Positions 27,401 through 38,003 of a stretch of 64,000 nt of DNA are shown piece after piece. Below the pieces are notes generated by a model. That model did no database searches, was not told the DNA's origin, and saw only the letters and a list, made by a program, of their open reading frames with translations. Position numbers and translations under genes: made by a program. Position 1 is the stretch's first letter. Each line of letters starts with the position of its first letter. Origin of the DNA: Phlegmacium glaucopus (lineage: Eukaryota; Basidiomycota; Agaricomycetes; Agaricales; Cortinariaceae); NCBI GenBank assembly GCA_015039465.1, contig MU130702.1:518861-582860 (forward strand), in the 5' to 3' direction.

Positions 27401-28206
27401 CGAAGATGTTATGAGTCGATGCGCTAGTTTAAACAGGATGGGTCGCATTGGTTGCGGCGTCGTAACATCTTTGGCCTGTACATTCCCGTCAGAATATTGG
27501 GTATTGAAAATACGAAGTATTCAGCGAACCTGAAGAACGGCACTGATGACACTCCAATACAAGTAACGGTCCTCCTGGAACTGCTTGTACATACGAGTTG
27601 CAACCTAGTAGAACACAATGTTATCAGGACTCTGTTACTGTTAACAGCAACGCCGAAAACGTACGTTATGTGCCGACTTCCAGTGACTTGCGCGAACATT
27701 GGCGAAGAATGTCTGTGCCCCCAAATCTTCGTTTCCTGGTTGTTTCTTATATGCCTCTTCAAACATCGTAACCATGTCATTATCTAAATGGCAAATCCCA
27801 AGGTGAGAATATAAGATGATTAAAGTTCCGATAATGAACACACGTCTGCCTAAGCCACGGAGAACATGCATCATGGCTGTCAGTATACCATCATCTGTTG
27901 GCTTTGACTCTAGGACTTCATCGCAAAGCACGAGTGACTCTTCGACTTTCTGAGAGCGAATGAGGGCAAGTGCTTTCAATGACTAGATACATATGAGTGA
28001 TCATATTGAATAAAGGTATGAAATCCAGTACTTTTAATAAAACGTTTTTTGGATGTTTTTTGAGTAGCTTGTTGCACGCGACTATTGCTGACTTGTTCGA
28101 ACCGGTGTCCAGGGCATCTACATGATAGTTAGAAGTTGAGAGTCTTTGTCCAAGGCTGGTACTAACCATAGATGGGCTTTATTTGTCTGTCCAAAGCAGC
28201 TGACAT
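24418..28206 (-). CDS. naa25: NatB N-acetyltransferase auxiliary subunit Naa25 (Mdm20)
   Basis: Naa25 is the TPR-type ribosome-anchoring subunit of NatB, partner of catalytic Naa20, which acetylates Met-Asp/Glu/Asn/Gln N-termini. Eighteen exons sum to 2904 nt (967 aa). The start MSAALDRQIKPIYDALDTGSNKSAI and the TPR segments CNKLLKKHPKN and ALALIRSQKVEESLVLCDEV match the family. The middle carries YFELFGDKACCFEDLKPYL and LLTAAYLLEFGLMKSKQSF. Later come RALKDVCQLITTIAILPYSR and YVKAFMNKLCYLE. The C-terminal part ends KVLEGVSKGIARICTSYT. One intron (25718-25746) is only 29 nt, yet its removal is needed for the conserved frame. The other 16 introns are GT-AG of normal size. Confidence 0.9.
25718..25746 (-). 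other. 29-nt intron in naa25
   Basis: The intron starts GTGAGC and ends TTCCAG. Reading through it runs into a stop a few dozen codons later, whereas splicing joins ...FIFDR to RALKDVCQL, a conserved NAA25 segment. Phase is 1 on both sides. It is about half the usual intron length in this window. Confidence 0.7.
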
Positions 28207-28344
28207 GTGGAATTTTGGAATGACTCTGCGAAGAGGAAATTTGTGTGAATCACTCAGTTAAGTCGAACGTGCAAGCAAAAAATTATGTCAAGCCCGATCG
28301 TCTAAGCGGGCCGGTTTCGGACTTCCGATTTCCAGGTCTACCAC

Positions 28345-28564
28345 ATGCCACCTTATTTGCTTTCACGGTATATCAGTTGTTTTCTCCTACAGTCTTTAAT
28401 GCTGATTATTTACAAGAGGGCTGGATTCTTTTTTGGGAGTCTTCACAGGCTTTCTAGCCTACTATCTACACGAAAACCATCCTCGAACGGCATTACGACC
28501 TGAAGAGAAACTCTCAGAACTCCTCCGATGGAAATATCAGCAGAAGAGACAACACGTCACATAA
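28345..28564 (+). CDS. nce101: Nce101-like small membrane protein
   Basis: A 56-aa protein from two exons (28345-28367, 28417-28564), easily missed because each exon is short. The residues PPYLLSRGLDSFLGVFTGF, then AYYLHENHPRT and LSELLRWKYQ, match the Nce101 (non-classical export protein 1) family: one membrane segment followed by a basic C-terminal helix. Yeast Nce101 has 53 residues, so the length fits. Its role in leaderless protein export was proposed in yeast, and the mechanism is unclear. The acceptor ACAAG and donor GTATAT are acceptable. It sits between NAA25 and PAC3, with its stop 61 bp from the convergent PAC3 stop. Confidence 0.72.
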
Positions 28565-28625
28565 GCAGAGGAGCAGATAAAATCTCCGAAGGAATAATTA
28601 TCATTACAGATCTGCGGTCTTCATT

Positions 28626-29145
28626 TCACTCTAGTTGAAGCAAATCATGTAACATAGACATGACCCCCTCAAAAACTTCCTTTTCAGCTCGCATTTCTCC
28701 TTCTTGACTATTGAGCTTAGACAAAGCAAGACCAACGACTACACTTCGTCGAGAAGATTCCAAACCTCTTTGTGACTCGTGCCTCCAAATGATTGTGGCG
28801 ATCTGAGATACGTATAGGGAGTACAAAGTCTGCAGATGTTCGGAGGGAGCGCTTCCGAATAAGGGTGTCAACTGGATGGCAGGAGAGGGTTCTGGCAGAA
28901 GCAAATGATTTTGGTCGCTGGATTGGGGGATGAGAGAGGCGGTATCAGGCAAAGTAGCCTGGAACTATCATCTCCATTCAGAGTCTGATGAGAAAGTATG
29001 GGAAATGGGCGGTAAGTACCAAGCTCCCGACTTTTCCCATCTGAGTTACGAGGACGAGAATACGGTCCGCGAATGTTTGCAGGAAGACTTGTGTGTGTTG
29101 TCCATGAAGATCTCTGGACGTCTGACACGGTGTGAATGAAGCCAT
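28626..29145 (-). CDS. Proteasome assembly chaperone 3 (PAC3/PSMG3-like)
   Basis: Two exons (29020-29145, 28626-28964) encode 154 aa. The start MASFTPCQTSRDLHGQHTQ is in frame with the core VFLQTFADRILVLVTQ and GKVGSL, the first beta-hairpin of PAC3 (human has THILVVVTQFGKMGTL-like residues). The later part, AIQLTPLFG and LYSLYVSQIATIIW, and a closing helix (VFEGVMSMLHDLLQLE) also fit. PAC3 pairs with PAC4 to help build the alpha ring of the 20S proteasome. A closer ATG (29103-29105) is out of frame and was dismissed. It shares a 77-bp divergent promoter with MED16. Confidence 0.8.
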
Positions 29146-29222
29146 GTATCTTGACCGTGGGAATTATTATTTTGAAATACTAATTGCTTTCAAGTTGAAC
29201 AACTTTACATAGGATTGCTGGT

Positions 29223-32200
29223 ATGCAACCTATTAAAGAAAAGGCAGTGGAAACCTGGCACGCAAATTGGTACAATTTCTATCCACTTGTTGAACGCCCC
29301 AAGCGGTGAGCATTCAATTTATCTTGGTATCACTTACTGATGAATGTATACAGACCTATACACTGGTCCCAATCTTCAGTTATCTTTACAGCAAGTTTGA
29401 CTCAACCCCTCATTACTGGCCGTCACTTTTCTTCTTCAAAAACCTTTGTTCTTCCATCTCCATCACCTATTCTATCGTCTCCGGCATCTTATGAGTCTCC
29501 GTCCATAATAACTGTGGCACCAGGAGATGAATGGCTGTTCGCCTACTTTCCCCGCTATGATGGCGATGGTACAGGCTGCTTGTGGAAGCGCGGCCCTCAG
29601 ATTGATAATTGGGTTGTAAAGGAATTTTGGAGCTTTGCCAGAGGTGGAGGCGTTGTTGCTGCATCGTGGCTGGGACGTCCTAGAGAAGTGAGTGATCGTA
29701 GGAGTGATGTTTCCATCGTATAGGTCTAAATATTTCTCAAAGTGGGCGAATAGCTCACCCAGTAATCTAACGCGACTGCCTCCGCGCGGTCCCAGAACAC
29801 TTATTTCTAATCCAACGCTTGTTCTCGTCACGCAAGACCATCATGTGCATATCACCTATCTTCGTCAATATGCTTCCTCATTGGCAACTATGAAACGATT
29901 GCTCACATCTCCCGGCATAACCAAAGAGCAGTTGCATACCAGTGACGGTGTTGAGAATCCCCGCAGCAACCGACAGTGCATGGAGGCTGCAGTTGGACTC
30001 GGATACGATGGTAGATTTTCCAGAAATGATCCGTTCACCAACTGAAGCAAATTTCATAGAGACATCGATTATTATAGCTACATATTCACGCCGTTTACCT
30101 GCACCGCTGAAGGGAACAGCGCCAGCAGTGACACCATTCAACTCAATGGACCTCGTATCGGTAGATATGCTACAGCATCATGTCCAAGGTCCTAATCCTA
30201 GTGATTGGGAGACTTCGGGTGAAGAGCGTTTCATCGAACTATCCGAAGTTCAAATTCTATTTGACGGGTCAATCATGGGTACTTGCAAACATCCTAACTA
30301 CTCGAACAAACTATTGATATCTCGGAATCAAGGGCTATTCGTCAATCCAATGCAACCGTTGGAATACACGGGATCCTCCTTGACAAATCTTGCCTTTATC
30401 TGCTGTCCGTCACTATCTGGATCTACACCACCAGAGCCTGTGCGCTCACCCTCTTTACGTAAAACCAATCGCCCCGAGAAAGGAAAAATCTACCTGGCTG
30501 TGACCTCCATTAACTTCCATGACTGTAAGTAGCACAGCATTTCTGCTTCAGGGAATTAAACATGTTATGCAAGTTGTAAAACAGACAACCTCGCAATTAT
30601 CATTGTATTCCCTATCCCAAAAACCGGCAATAGTTGGCACTAATCGTGGGCCTACATGGGTAGGTTGTGCCAACTGGTTTTCAAAACCTGAGAGCTTATG
30701 TGAACCTAGATGACGCATCGTGAAGGAACCCGCATGTTTGATACGGAAGTCGTGACATTTGTCGAGCCATTCATTGATTTGACTGCATCAAACGGAGTTT
30801 TGATATACGTGGGTGTATTGCACTCTAGTGGCACATTGACCAAAGGACGGCCTCGGGTGAAAGAAGCATCTATTGGAACCGTCAAGGTTCTGAACATGTG
30901 AGGTTTCTGTTCGTATTCCTCCTTGTCTCGTCATAAAGCTTGACCTCGGGTTCAGCACAGATCTCGGCGATAATAGTAGCTTCGAACCTACCGCGATCAT
31001 ATGTCCACTGGGACAAGTGGGTAGAGATCGTACGATTTCGTCAGATTTCATGTCAAAGCATTCTGGCCTAACATTCAAACTTAGTACCCCTCTTCGCGGC
31101 TGTCTCGCCCAACCGTGCTCTCTTATGCACCATTTCATCATCATTGTTGTTTTCGCAAACAGCAATTTACTCTCTGCCGAAGCGCAGCCTGGAGTCAGAC
31201 GTTCCCAAATTATGTATGGACTCTTTTCATTATTTTTTGGTGCTGTCTGACAACCATTAGGTCATACTTCCGTTAGCCTCTGCAAGGCGATTCTCGGAAG
31301 AATATCAACTGCTGATTTGATGCATTCAATTTGCTCGTCTAAAATGTCACAGGCTGACCTGGTCGAAGCCTTGTATCAAGCTCTGGAAATCTTAGAAAAT
31401 TACAAATCGGGATCTAGTTCCTCCTGGGATATCATGGGGCTGGCGATAGAAGCGTATAGGCATGTAATGTTTCCATCCCTGCCACGCTGCGCTAACATCA
31501 CAAACCTACAGAAGAATAGCCGCTACTTCAAAAGTTGAAAAAGACGTCGAGCTTCTCCAGACCAGATGGCAGACGGCGCATGATTTGTGTTCTCTAGCTG
31601 CATGTAATATCATCTTTCAAGACTGCCAAGAGGGAGAGAGCTATGATTTAAGTTGGTTCTTAACTTCGCTCCTTTTTTGTGATATTTTTAACAATAGTTC
31701 CTAGACATCGTCTGGCCACTCATCAAAACGTGTACCTGGGTTATCAATTTTACGGAGAAACTCATGAAAGTGTGTGTGTTGTTGAGTAATGCTACAGTCG
31801 GAATGAAGGAAAAGCTACAAATCCGTCTGTACTCTCACTGTGACGCCCTTTTTCCAATTAACCTTCTCTTCAAAAGCTCAAAACAACTCCCAAGCATTAA
31901 CTTCACCTACTTTACTACATCTTGCGCATCCTTTCACCCTTCAGAATTTCGTTACTGCCTTGAAGCATGTCAAAGCATTTCGAGCTTTCTTGGGGTCTCT
32001 CCCTGCTGGGGGAGAAAACTCGCAAATCGCGAAGGAGGTCTTGGTCGATCTCGTGGATTGCTCAGGCGTCGACTTGACAGCTTTGATCACAGCCCTTGAA
32101 GAGGTTCTGGAGAGAGTGCAACGACTTGATCGTGAGTTATTATATTTTTGCGCTTTCCTACCAGTTTGCTGGAAAGTTGCCTTAGCCCAGCAATGCCGGA

Positions 32201-32580
32201 AAGCACTTGCTGCATGTCAGCCAACAGCTATGATGCAACATGATTTGATTCAAAGCATTCAAACGATAACACAGTCTCCCACGATACTCAACAAAGCTAC
32301 CCTATTCATAAAACCATTTAATTTGGTGGATGGCGTAACCCGTCTTAACATTGGAAGTCAACAAGGGGAAACCGAGAGGGATGTTGTTACCAAAGGTGTA
32401 CTTTTCAGCCGAGGATCGATTGATACATGCCTACGTTGTGGTGGGGCAACAGAGGTTGTCAAAGACGCCATTTCACAGGCCACGACCATGAAATCACCAA
32501 CCCGATGGCGCACATGGGAGAAGATGTGGACGTCACGCTGTATTTGCGGTGGTTCTTGGTTGACATCATCTGCAAAATAA
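29223..32580 (+). CDS. med16: Mediator tail subunit Med16 (Sin4)
   Basis: Twelve exons sum to 2742 nt (913 aa): 29223-29305, 29354-29687, 29743-30010, 30060-30524, 30574-30659, 30710-30897, 30956-31020, 31085-31213, 31261-31459, 31512-31651, 31705-31785 and 31877-32580. The N-terminal beta-propeller region has RPIHWSQSSVIF, VAPGDEWLFAYFP and GCLWKRGPQ; AAVGLGYDETSIIIATYS follows. The C-terminus ends with the zinc-like cluster CLRCGG ... RWRTWEKMWTSRCICGGSW, characteristic of Med16. Med16 joins activators to the Mediator tail. The intron 31460-31511 has a GC donor (GCATGT). A 33-nt in-frame stretch near 32132-32164 could be a further tiny intron; leaving it in keeps the frame open. Confidence 0.88.
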
Positions 32581-32640
32581 ACCCTATTCACACTACATAC
32601 AACTCCTAATTTCATCCTAGTATAAGTTTAAAACGTAACT

Positions 32641-34413
32641 CTATAAGTGGGTACGGAAGTTATCATCTTGCCCAAGATAAAAATCTGTTGCACATTGGAC
32701 TTCATTAAGCCATTCTGTGACGTCCTCCTCGTCAAACACATTATTATCCCAGAAAACGTGCATCCGCAATTGTTTGCCGACGGTGGCCGCCCCCAAATAT
32801 AATTCTGTCGGCCGACAACGAATCGTTGTGACAAAGGTATTCAAGTGGAGGGACGTTGTCGAGTCTTTGCGCAGAGGATACTGTCGAGGAACCAGGCGAT
32901 CTATCTATGAAAACACCATTATGAGCGAAATTTTGAAGATATACTGATACTGGATCAAGAAGAGAATCTCACATCTCCTATAGTTGAACCACCATTACAG
33001 AAGATAAGACTCTGCTTGGCCTGTTCGATAGTTGAGAGAGGATCTCCATTAATCTGCGCCGGAGGACGTCCCTCTTTCCGCCAATGAAGACTGAGATGCT
33101 TTTTTCTCTCAACCAGACCGAGTCCTTTGACAGCCGCTAGCTCCATGAAAAGGGGATGATTCATAAACTGGGCTGCCTTCTTCTTTACCATATGACATCG
33201 ATAGAGAAACCTGCTCCTGGAGAGGAGACTCTCGTACGACGGCAAGTCCATCCCAGGACGCAGGTGTGAAGATGGACCCAAGGGCATGAATGGAAGCGAA
33301 TAAAGATAGAAGTTTATGGCAAGAGAGACATTGGTGAGTCCTCCCTGCTCCAGCCAATTTTTGTTGAGGTATGGCCTTAAATTAAGGGGGCCGGCAGTAA
33401 ACATCATCTCTCTCTTTCTGAACTGCCATTCTTCTTCACTGATATCCCCGCGAAGATAACGACGACAAAGGACACGGGTAAGGGCCACTTGCGCAAGGAC
33501 AGGGTACGCATTTCCGAATGTAAATTCGTCTTTCCTACAGTTGAGGACGATGGCTTGTGATTTTTCAATAGAGAACGAAAGTCCAAGGTATTTGGAATGC
33601 GCAGGAGTATATGGGGTTAGCTGCGAGACCTTCCGTGGAAGTGAATGACCGCCCTATTATGATAGAATCAGCACACTGAGAAGTATAACGCCATCGACTG
33701 ATAATTACACTCAATCTCGAATCTCTGTTAGCAACGATGATGGCGGCAGCCGCTAATCGCCATCTCCTCCTCGCAATGGGAAGGTGATGTTGGGGGGATA
33801 AATCATCTGAGGCTCGAGACAACATCAATCTTGGTATCAAATCCCATGACTGAGAATACGATGGAGAACAGAGAAGGTCGAGAAACGTCCTCAAAATGGT
33901 AAAGTTGGCCATTCCATCGGTGACGCAATGGGAAATATGCAACATAATATGAATAATATCATCTCGGTCTGTTCTTGTTAAGATGAAGAGACGCGCGAGA
34001 AGGTTGTTGGCGAGAAGTCTATCGTGAACTATGAACCTATCAGCCAGGTCTGAGGCTTCTTCACTTGATGTTATATCTAGGGAAGAAATTTCTCCAGGTC
34101 GAGGTTTCCGCCAATATTCATCTGCAACAACAAAAAATATTTGTTGTGGATCTCGCTCCTCTATCTGAGCAGCAAGCAGTGGGTATTGTTGTTTAAGATT
34201 TAACCATGCCCTAGTGATATTTGCAAGCCCAAATATTTCTTTAGCATTACCGGAATGTATTTGGAGCTCTGCATTTTGGAGAGTATCCGCCGTTCGCTCA
34301 AAAACGGTGTCCCAGTAGAAAAGTTGTTCTGTGACACCCAAAGGGCGCTCGAAGATGGGTTGTGTGTGTGTTGAATTTGCGTGAGGCCTCCAGTTTGAAC
34401 TGGCAGATATCAT
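32641..34413 (-). CDS. CoA-dependent acyltransferase, condensation-fold
   Basis: A 549-aa protein in three exons (33709-34413, 32973-33653, 32641-32904). The catalytic-type motif HISHCVTDG (HxxxDG form) lies at about residue 175, inside IIHIMLHISHCVTDGMAN. Early residues PLGVTEQLFYWDTVF, then AWLNLKQQYPLLAAQIEE, are usual for stand-alone fungal acyltransferases related to condensation domains, trichothecene 3-O-acetyltransferase and alcohol acetyltransferases. No carrier or adenylation domain is nearby, so it is not part of an NRPS. The substrate is unknown. The first Met of the conserved frame was used; the frame stays open about 120 bp further upstream without an ATG. It is the only gene here that looks like specialised metabolism apart from the methyltransferase. 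Confidence 0.75.
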
Positions 34414-35308
34414 GCTCAAGCCCTGAGTGAGAGGTCTCGAAAGTCGTTGGCTGGGAAGGAGGCCAGCACTATCAGAACTGAGATCTAGACACGCAGACGG
34501 TGGCCCCAGTGTCGGAAAGGGAGACTTGAGGAACAAAAGTGGAATGAGCGTGTTATAGGACTCGGAACATGTGACATTTTGAATAGTAGTTCAATACCCC
34601 CTGAGCCCTCATCGAAAATAGAACGTGGTTGATTATTTAAAATAGAAAGGCCAAGGACTCCACGATGGTGTTTGAATCTGGAAAAAGGAAGAAGTTTAAC
34701 TGCCGGCAATGTTACTTGTAGCCGCATATCAATGTGTTTAGAACGAACAAGCGAGGAACCACATACGGTTTACGGTTACAGCCGTCTTCTTATCGATAGC
34801 CCTAAACGCTAAAAATACGCTCGGAATTTGAAGTTAAGGTACAGTAGAGGACTCGGAGAGGCCAGGAAGCGGAGATAACAAGCACAATATGTGGTTTCGT
34901 GGGGTATCCAGCTTTCTGGAAACATGGAAACCCAGAAACCTGGCATTATCTCAACATAACATCGGAGGCTCGTCCAAAACAGTATTTACGACGCTGTGAT
35001 GAATTTGTGGGCATGGTGGTCAATAAAGTGGTTTATGAAGAAAGAATTAAGGCATCATGGTAACTGAAATCATTGAGCTCGGCCCCTTTCCCATCTGATC
35101 TTTGGCGACCAATCATAAATATTTTTGGAAAATCCTCTCGCCTTTAGCGTTAAAATTCTCCATTCCATTATTTCGCGTTTTCCCTCTAGCTGCCCAATTA
35201 CATAATACCTTACAACGATTAGTGGTATTGTTTGGTTTGGTTTGGTTATCACCGAGAAAAGTTAAGTATCGATTGAAATTCTAGAAGTACGCATCGACAT
35301 CGGCAAAA
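34414..35308. promoter_or_regulatory. 895-bp divergent intergenic region
   Basis: This gene-free stretch lies between the acyltransferase and PUS4 starts. I see a CCAAT motif at 35109-35113 and a short TTTGG tandem run around 35230-35246, but no convincing gene. A minus-strand frame at 34485-34727 has no recognisable features and overlaps the presumed 5' region of the acyltransferase. Confidence 0.5.
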
Positions 35309-36459
35309 ATGCCAAAAGTATCCCCGTCTTCACTGCCTGTTTCTGGACTTTTTGGCATCATAAAACCGTCTGGGCCAACAAGCATGTCAATTATCAATGA
35401 CATCCAACAGCTCGTTGCTAGATCTAAGCTCTTTGTTGATGCGGAGAAGCTGGAAAAGACCAAGGGCAAAAACGTTGATCGTGGACGCCGAGGGAAACAT
35501 GCCCGTGAGGCAATTAAGATTGGGCAAGGTGGCACCCTTGATCCTCTAGCTAATGGGGTCCTCGGTGCGCTCGATTTGAATACATCGGGATCCTTTCCTC
35601 AAAACTTAATTGCGCATCAGTGGTTGGTGTTGGAAAAGGCACAAAAAAACTCAGTGATTTCTTGAACTGTACCAAGGTATTCAAAAGTGGGTTGTACTTC
35701 TAGAAACCGCACAAGCTAAAGAGGTTGACAGGAATATCAGACAACCTGTTTACTTGGCTGTGAAACTGATAGTTATGACAGCGAGGGGGCCCGTGTTCGC
35801 CTTGCACCATGGCAGCATGTGACTAGAGAAAAAGTAGAAGCGGCTCTGCCAAAATTTAGGGGAGACATCATGCAAACTCCTCCGATGTACGTGGCTTCCT
35901 CTCCTCTTTCGGCATTCATTTAGTTCTAGACAGATTTTCTGCCCTGAAGATGGACGGGAAGCCCTTGTATGAATATGCTAGGAAAGGCATCCCTCTTCCT
36001 CGGCCCATCGATGCTCGGCAAGTTACCGTTCACTCATTGGAGATAATGAAATGGCTTGGTTCAGACCACTCGTTTTCTTGGCCCGAGAAACAACTATCTC
36101 TCGAAGAAAAGAAGGCGATGGAAACAGCTTTGCAAGGCGTTCAAGAAAATGTAACAATCACAGACAGCCCAGAACTAACGTCGAATGATTCTCCTACCGC
36201 TTTTGTTTTGAAGATGACGGTTTCGGGAGGGACATACGTGCGGTCCATTGTCCACGACCTTGCACAAGCTGTTGGCTCTGCAGGTCATGTAGTCACATTG
36301 ACGCGTTCCAGGCAAGGCCGCTTCGCAATCGAGCCTGTAGAGGATGAGGACCGTAGCTGTGTACCTTGGGAGATGTTTCAGAATGCAACTGCGGAGGTGG
36401 ATGAAGGTGGATGGACTGAATGGGAGAGAGAAGTGATGGAATGCCTGGAAATTATCTAA
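35309..36459 (+). CDS. pus4: tRNA pseudouridine-55 synthase Pus4 (TruB family)
   Basis: Pus4 makes the universal pseudouridine 55 in the T loop of tRNAs. Four exons (35309-35564, 35621-35676, 35732-35886, 35934-36459) encode 330 aa. The TruB motif I is SGLFGIIKPSGPTSM. The catalytic aspartate lies in IGQGGTLDPLANGVL. Further motifs are [47 protein letters not shown] and, near the C-terminus, VSGGTYVRSIVHDLAQAV. Length and motif order are normal for fungal Pus4. Confidence 0.95.
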
Positions 36460-36690
36460 TTCTATATGCGTGAGTCAGTACAAAGCCTTGTGAGGATAAC
36501 AACTTGATTTCTTTACAGTACTTATTATGGTTCCTACAAAATTTGATATTCAATCATACATCGGGATGGATCTCTCTTTCACTTGTGACCAAGGCAGCAA
36601 GCTTGTTGGACCTAGAACAACCGGTCCTCTTCCGGTTGCGGTCCGGTCCTTGTCAACTCCCTCGGGCCTTTGGCCCCGGGGAAAAGGGTT

Positions 36691-36698
36691 TATATATA
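36691..36698 (+). promoter_or_regulatory. TATA box of the aldolase gene
   Basis: TATATATA lies 46 bp upstream of the ATG at 36744, after a GC-rich block. The following pyrimidine-rich stretch (about 36726-36742) is compatible with a transcription start close to the ATG. Confidence 0.5.
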
Positions 36699-36743
36699 TC
36701 GGGACTCTTTGACCGTTTTATCGCTTCAGTTTTTTTTTCTTTC

Positions 36744-38003
36744 ATGGCTGCCAACGGTCACCACATCGTAAATCCATCGTCTCGCCCACTGACCCCAGGC
36801 ATTTATGCCCCAATTCCATCTTTTTTTCTCCCTCAATCGGAGGACCTTGGTATGACCTTTACCTCGAAAGGCTGCCCTCTACGGTTAGTTGACCTTCTGC
36901 TCTAGATATCCCGTCTTTCGAGTCACATGTTCTTCGCGTCGCCAATGCTGGCGTTGGACCACTCATCGCTGGCTCTATGGGAGAAGCCGTTCATTTGTCC
37001 CACTCCGAGAGGGTCAAACTCATACAAGTTGCCCGGAAGGTGCTCGACGATGCCGCACTCACTCGTATCCCTATTATCGCTGGGACGGGTGCCGGAAGCA
37101 CAAGAGAAACCGTAGAACTCACTCTCCAAGCCGCTGCCGCTGGCGCGGACTACGCTATCGTGATCGCGAGCGGATACTTTGCAGGTGCTTTGGCGAACGA
37201 CAGGGTGGCTCTCAAGGCATTTTGGGTTGAGATTGCTGATAAAAGTCCCATCCCAGTGATGATCTATAACTGTAGGGCTTATACCTTCTTTCCAGATTAT
37301 TGGCATTCATTTTTCATCCGCACAAGATCCCGGTGCTAGCGGGGGTATTGATCTGGATTCCGACCTGATCATAGAACTTGCGAAAGAATGCCCCAATATC
37401 TGCGGCGTGAAGCTTACGTATGTCAGTCTTACCTTGTTTCTTTCGCAGTGAAAGTAATTCCAACTCAGCTGTGGTAATGTTGGCAAACTCACAAGAATTG
37501 CGGACGCTGTTGCTGCTCCAGCGTTTACAACCTTGCATCCTCGCAAAAATCCTCAGGCCCCATTTCTTGTCTTAGGGGGGTTCACTGATTTCCTAGTACC
37601 CTCTGTTTACGCCAATGGTCATGGTGCTATCACTGGCCTTGCAAACCTAGCTCCAGTTAGTTTTGTTATCCCTTCTTTGCTGTTTAACATAATTAATTTT
37701 CTGAATCGCTAGCTTTCAATTCTCCACTTATTCAAGCTTGCCGAATCGTCTAGAAAGGATCCCTCTATACTGCCTGAGGCCCGACGTGTTCAAGGAATTG
37801 TTGCTCGCGCCGACTTCACAATTGCAAAGACGTCCATTGCAGGCACGAAATACCTTCTGCAAAGGATTTATGGTTATGGTGGCCTCACGAGGAAGCCCCT
37901 GCCCAAAATTGGTCCTGATGCAGCACTGGCACTTTGGAATCATCCCCACACGAATGATATTGTCAAGTTGGAGGCCGAGCTCAGAAGTGAAAAAGCGGCG
38001 TAG
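36744..38003 (+). CDS. DHDPS/NAL-family class I aldolase
   Basis: Five exons (36744-36849, 36906-37271, 37327-37417, 37469-37655, 37713-38003) encode 346 aa. The TIM-barrel signatures are GPLIAGSMGEAVHLSHSER, RIPIIAGTGAGSTRETVEL and IPVMIYNYPGASGGIDLD, which carries the catalytic tyrosine. The Schiff-base lysine lies in CPNICGVKLT. FLVLGGFTDFLVPSVYANG follows. Family members include dihydrodipicolinate synthase, 4-hydroxy-2-oxoglutarate aldolase and L-threo-3-deoxy-hexulosonate aldolase. Most fungi make lysine by the aminoadipate route, so true DHDPS activity is unlikely. The substrate cannot be fixed from sequence. It has its own TATA box and lies 284 bp downstream of PUS4. Confidence 0.88.

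Noticed and set aside
29103..29105. ATG close to the conserved core of PAC3 as the start codon
   Set aside because: It is out of frame with the conserved VFLQTFADR segment. The ATG ending at 29145 is in frame and gives a normal N-terminus.
32132..32164. A possible 33-nt intron (GTGAGT...CCAG) inside the last med16 exon
   Set aside because: The stretch is a multiple of three and stays open, so removal is not required. At this length I kept it as coding while noting it as possible.
32641..34413. Part of a non-ribosomal peptide synthetase
   Set aside because: No adenylation or carrier domain is present in the gene or beside it. The length fits a stand-alone acyltransferase.
10399..36306. ACGCGT motifs inside coding exons (for example spt6, atg2, pus4)
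   Set aside because: They lie in coding sequence and occur at about the rate expected by chance, so they were not called regulatory.
36744..38003. Lysine-pathway dihydrodipicolinate synthase
   Set aside because: The fold is right, but fungi make lysine through aminoadipate. Another aldolase role in the same family is more likely.
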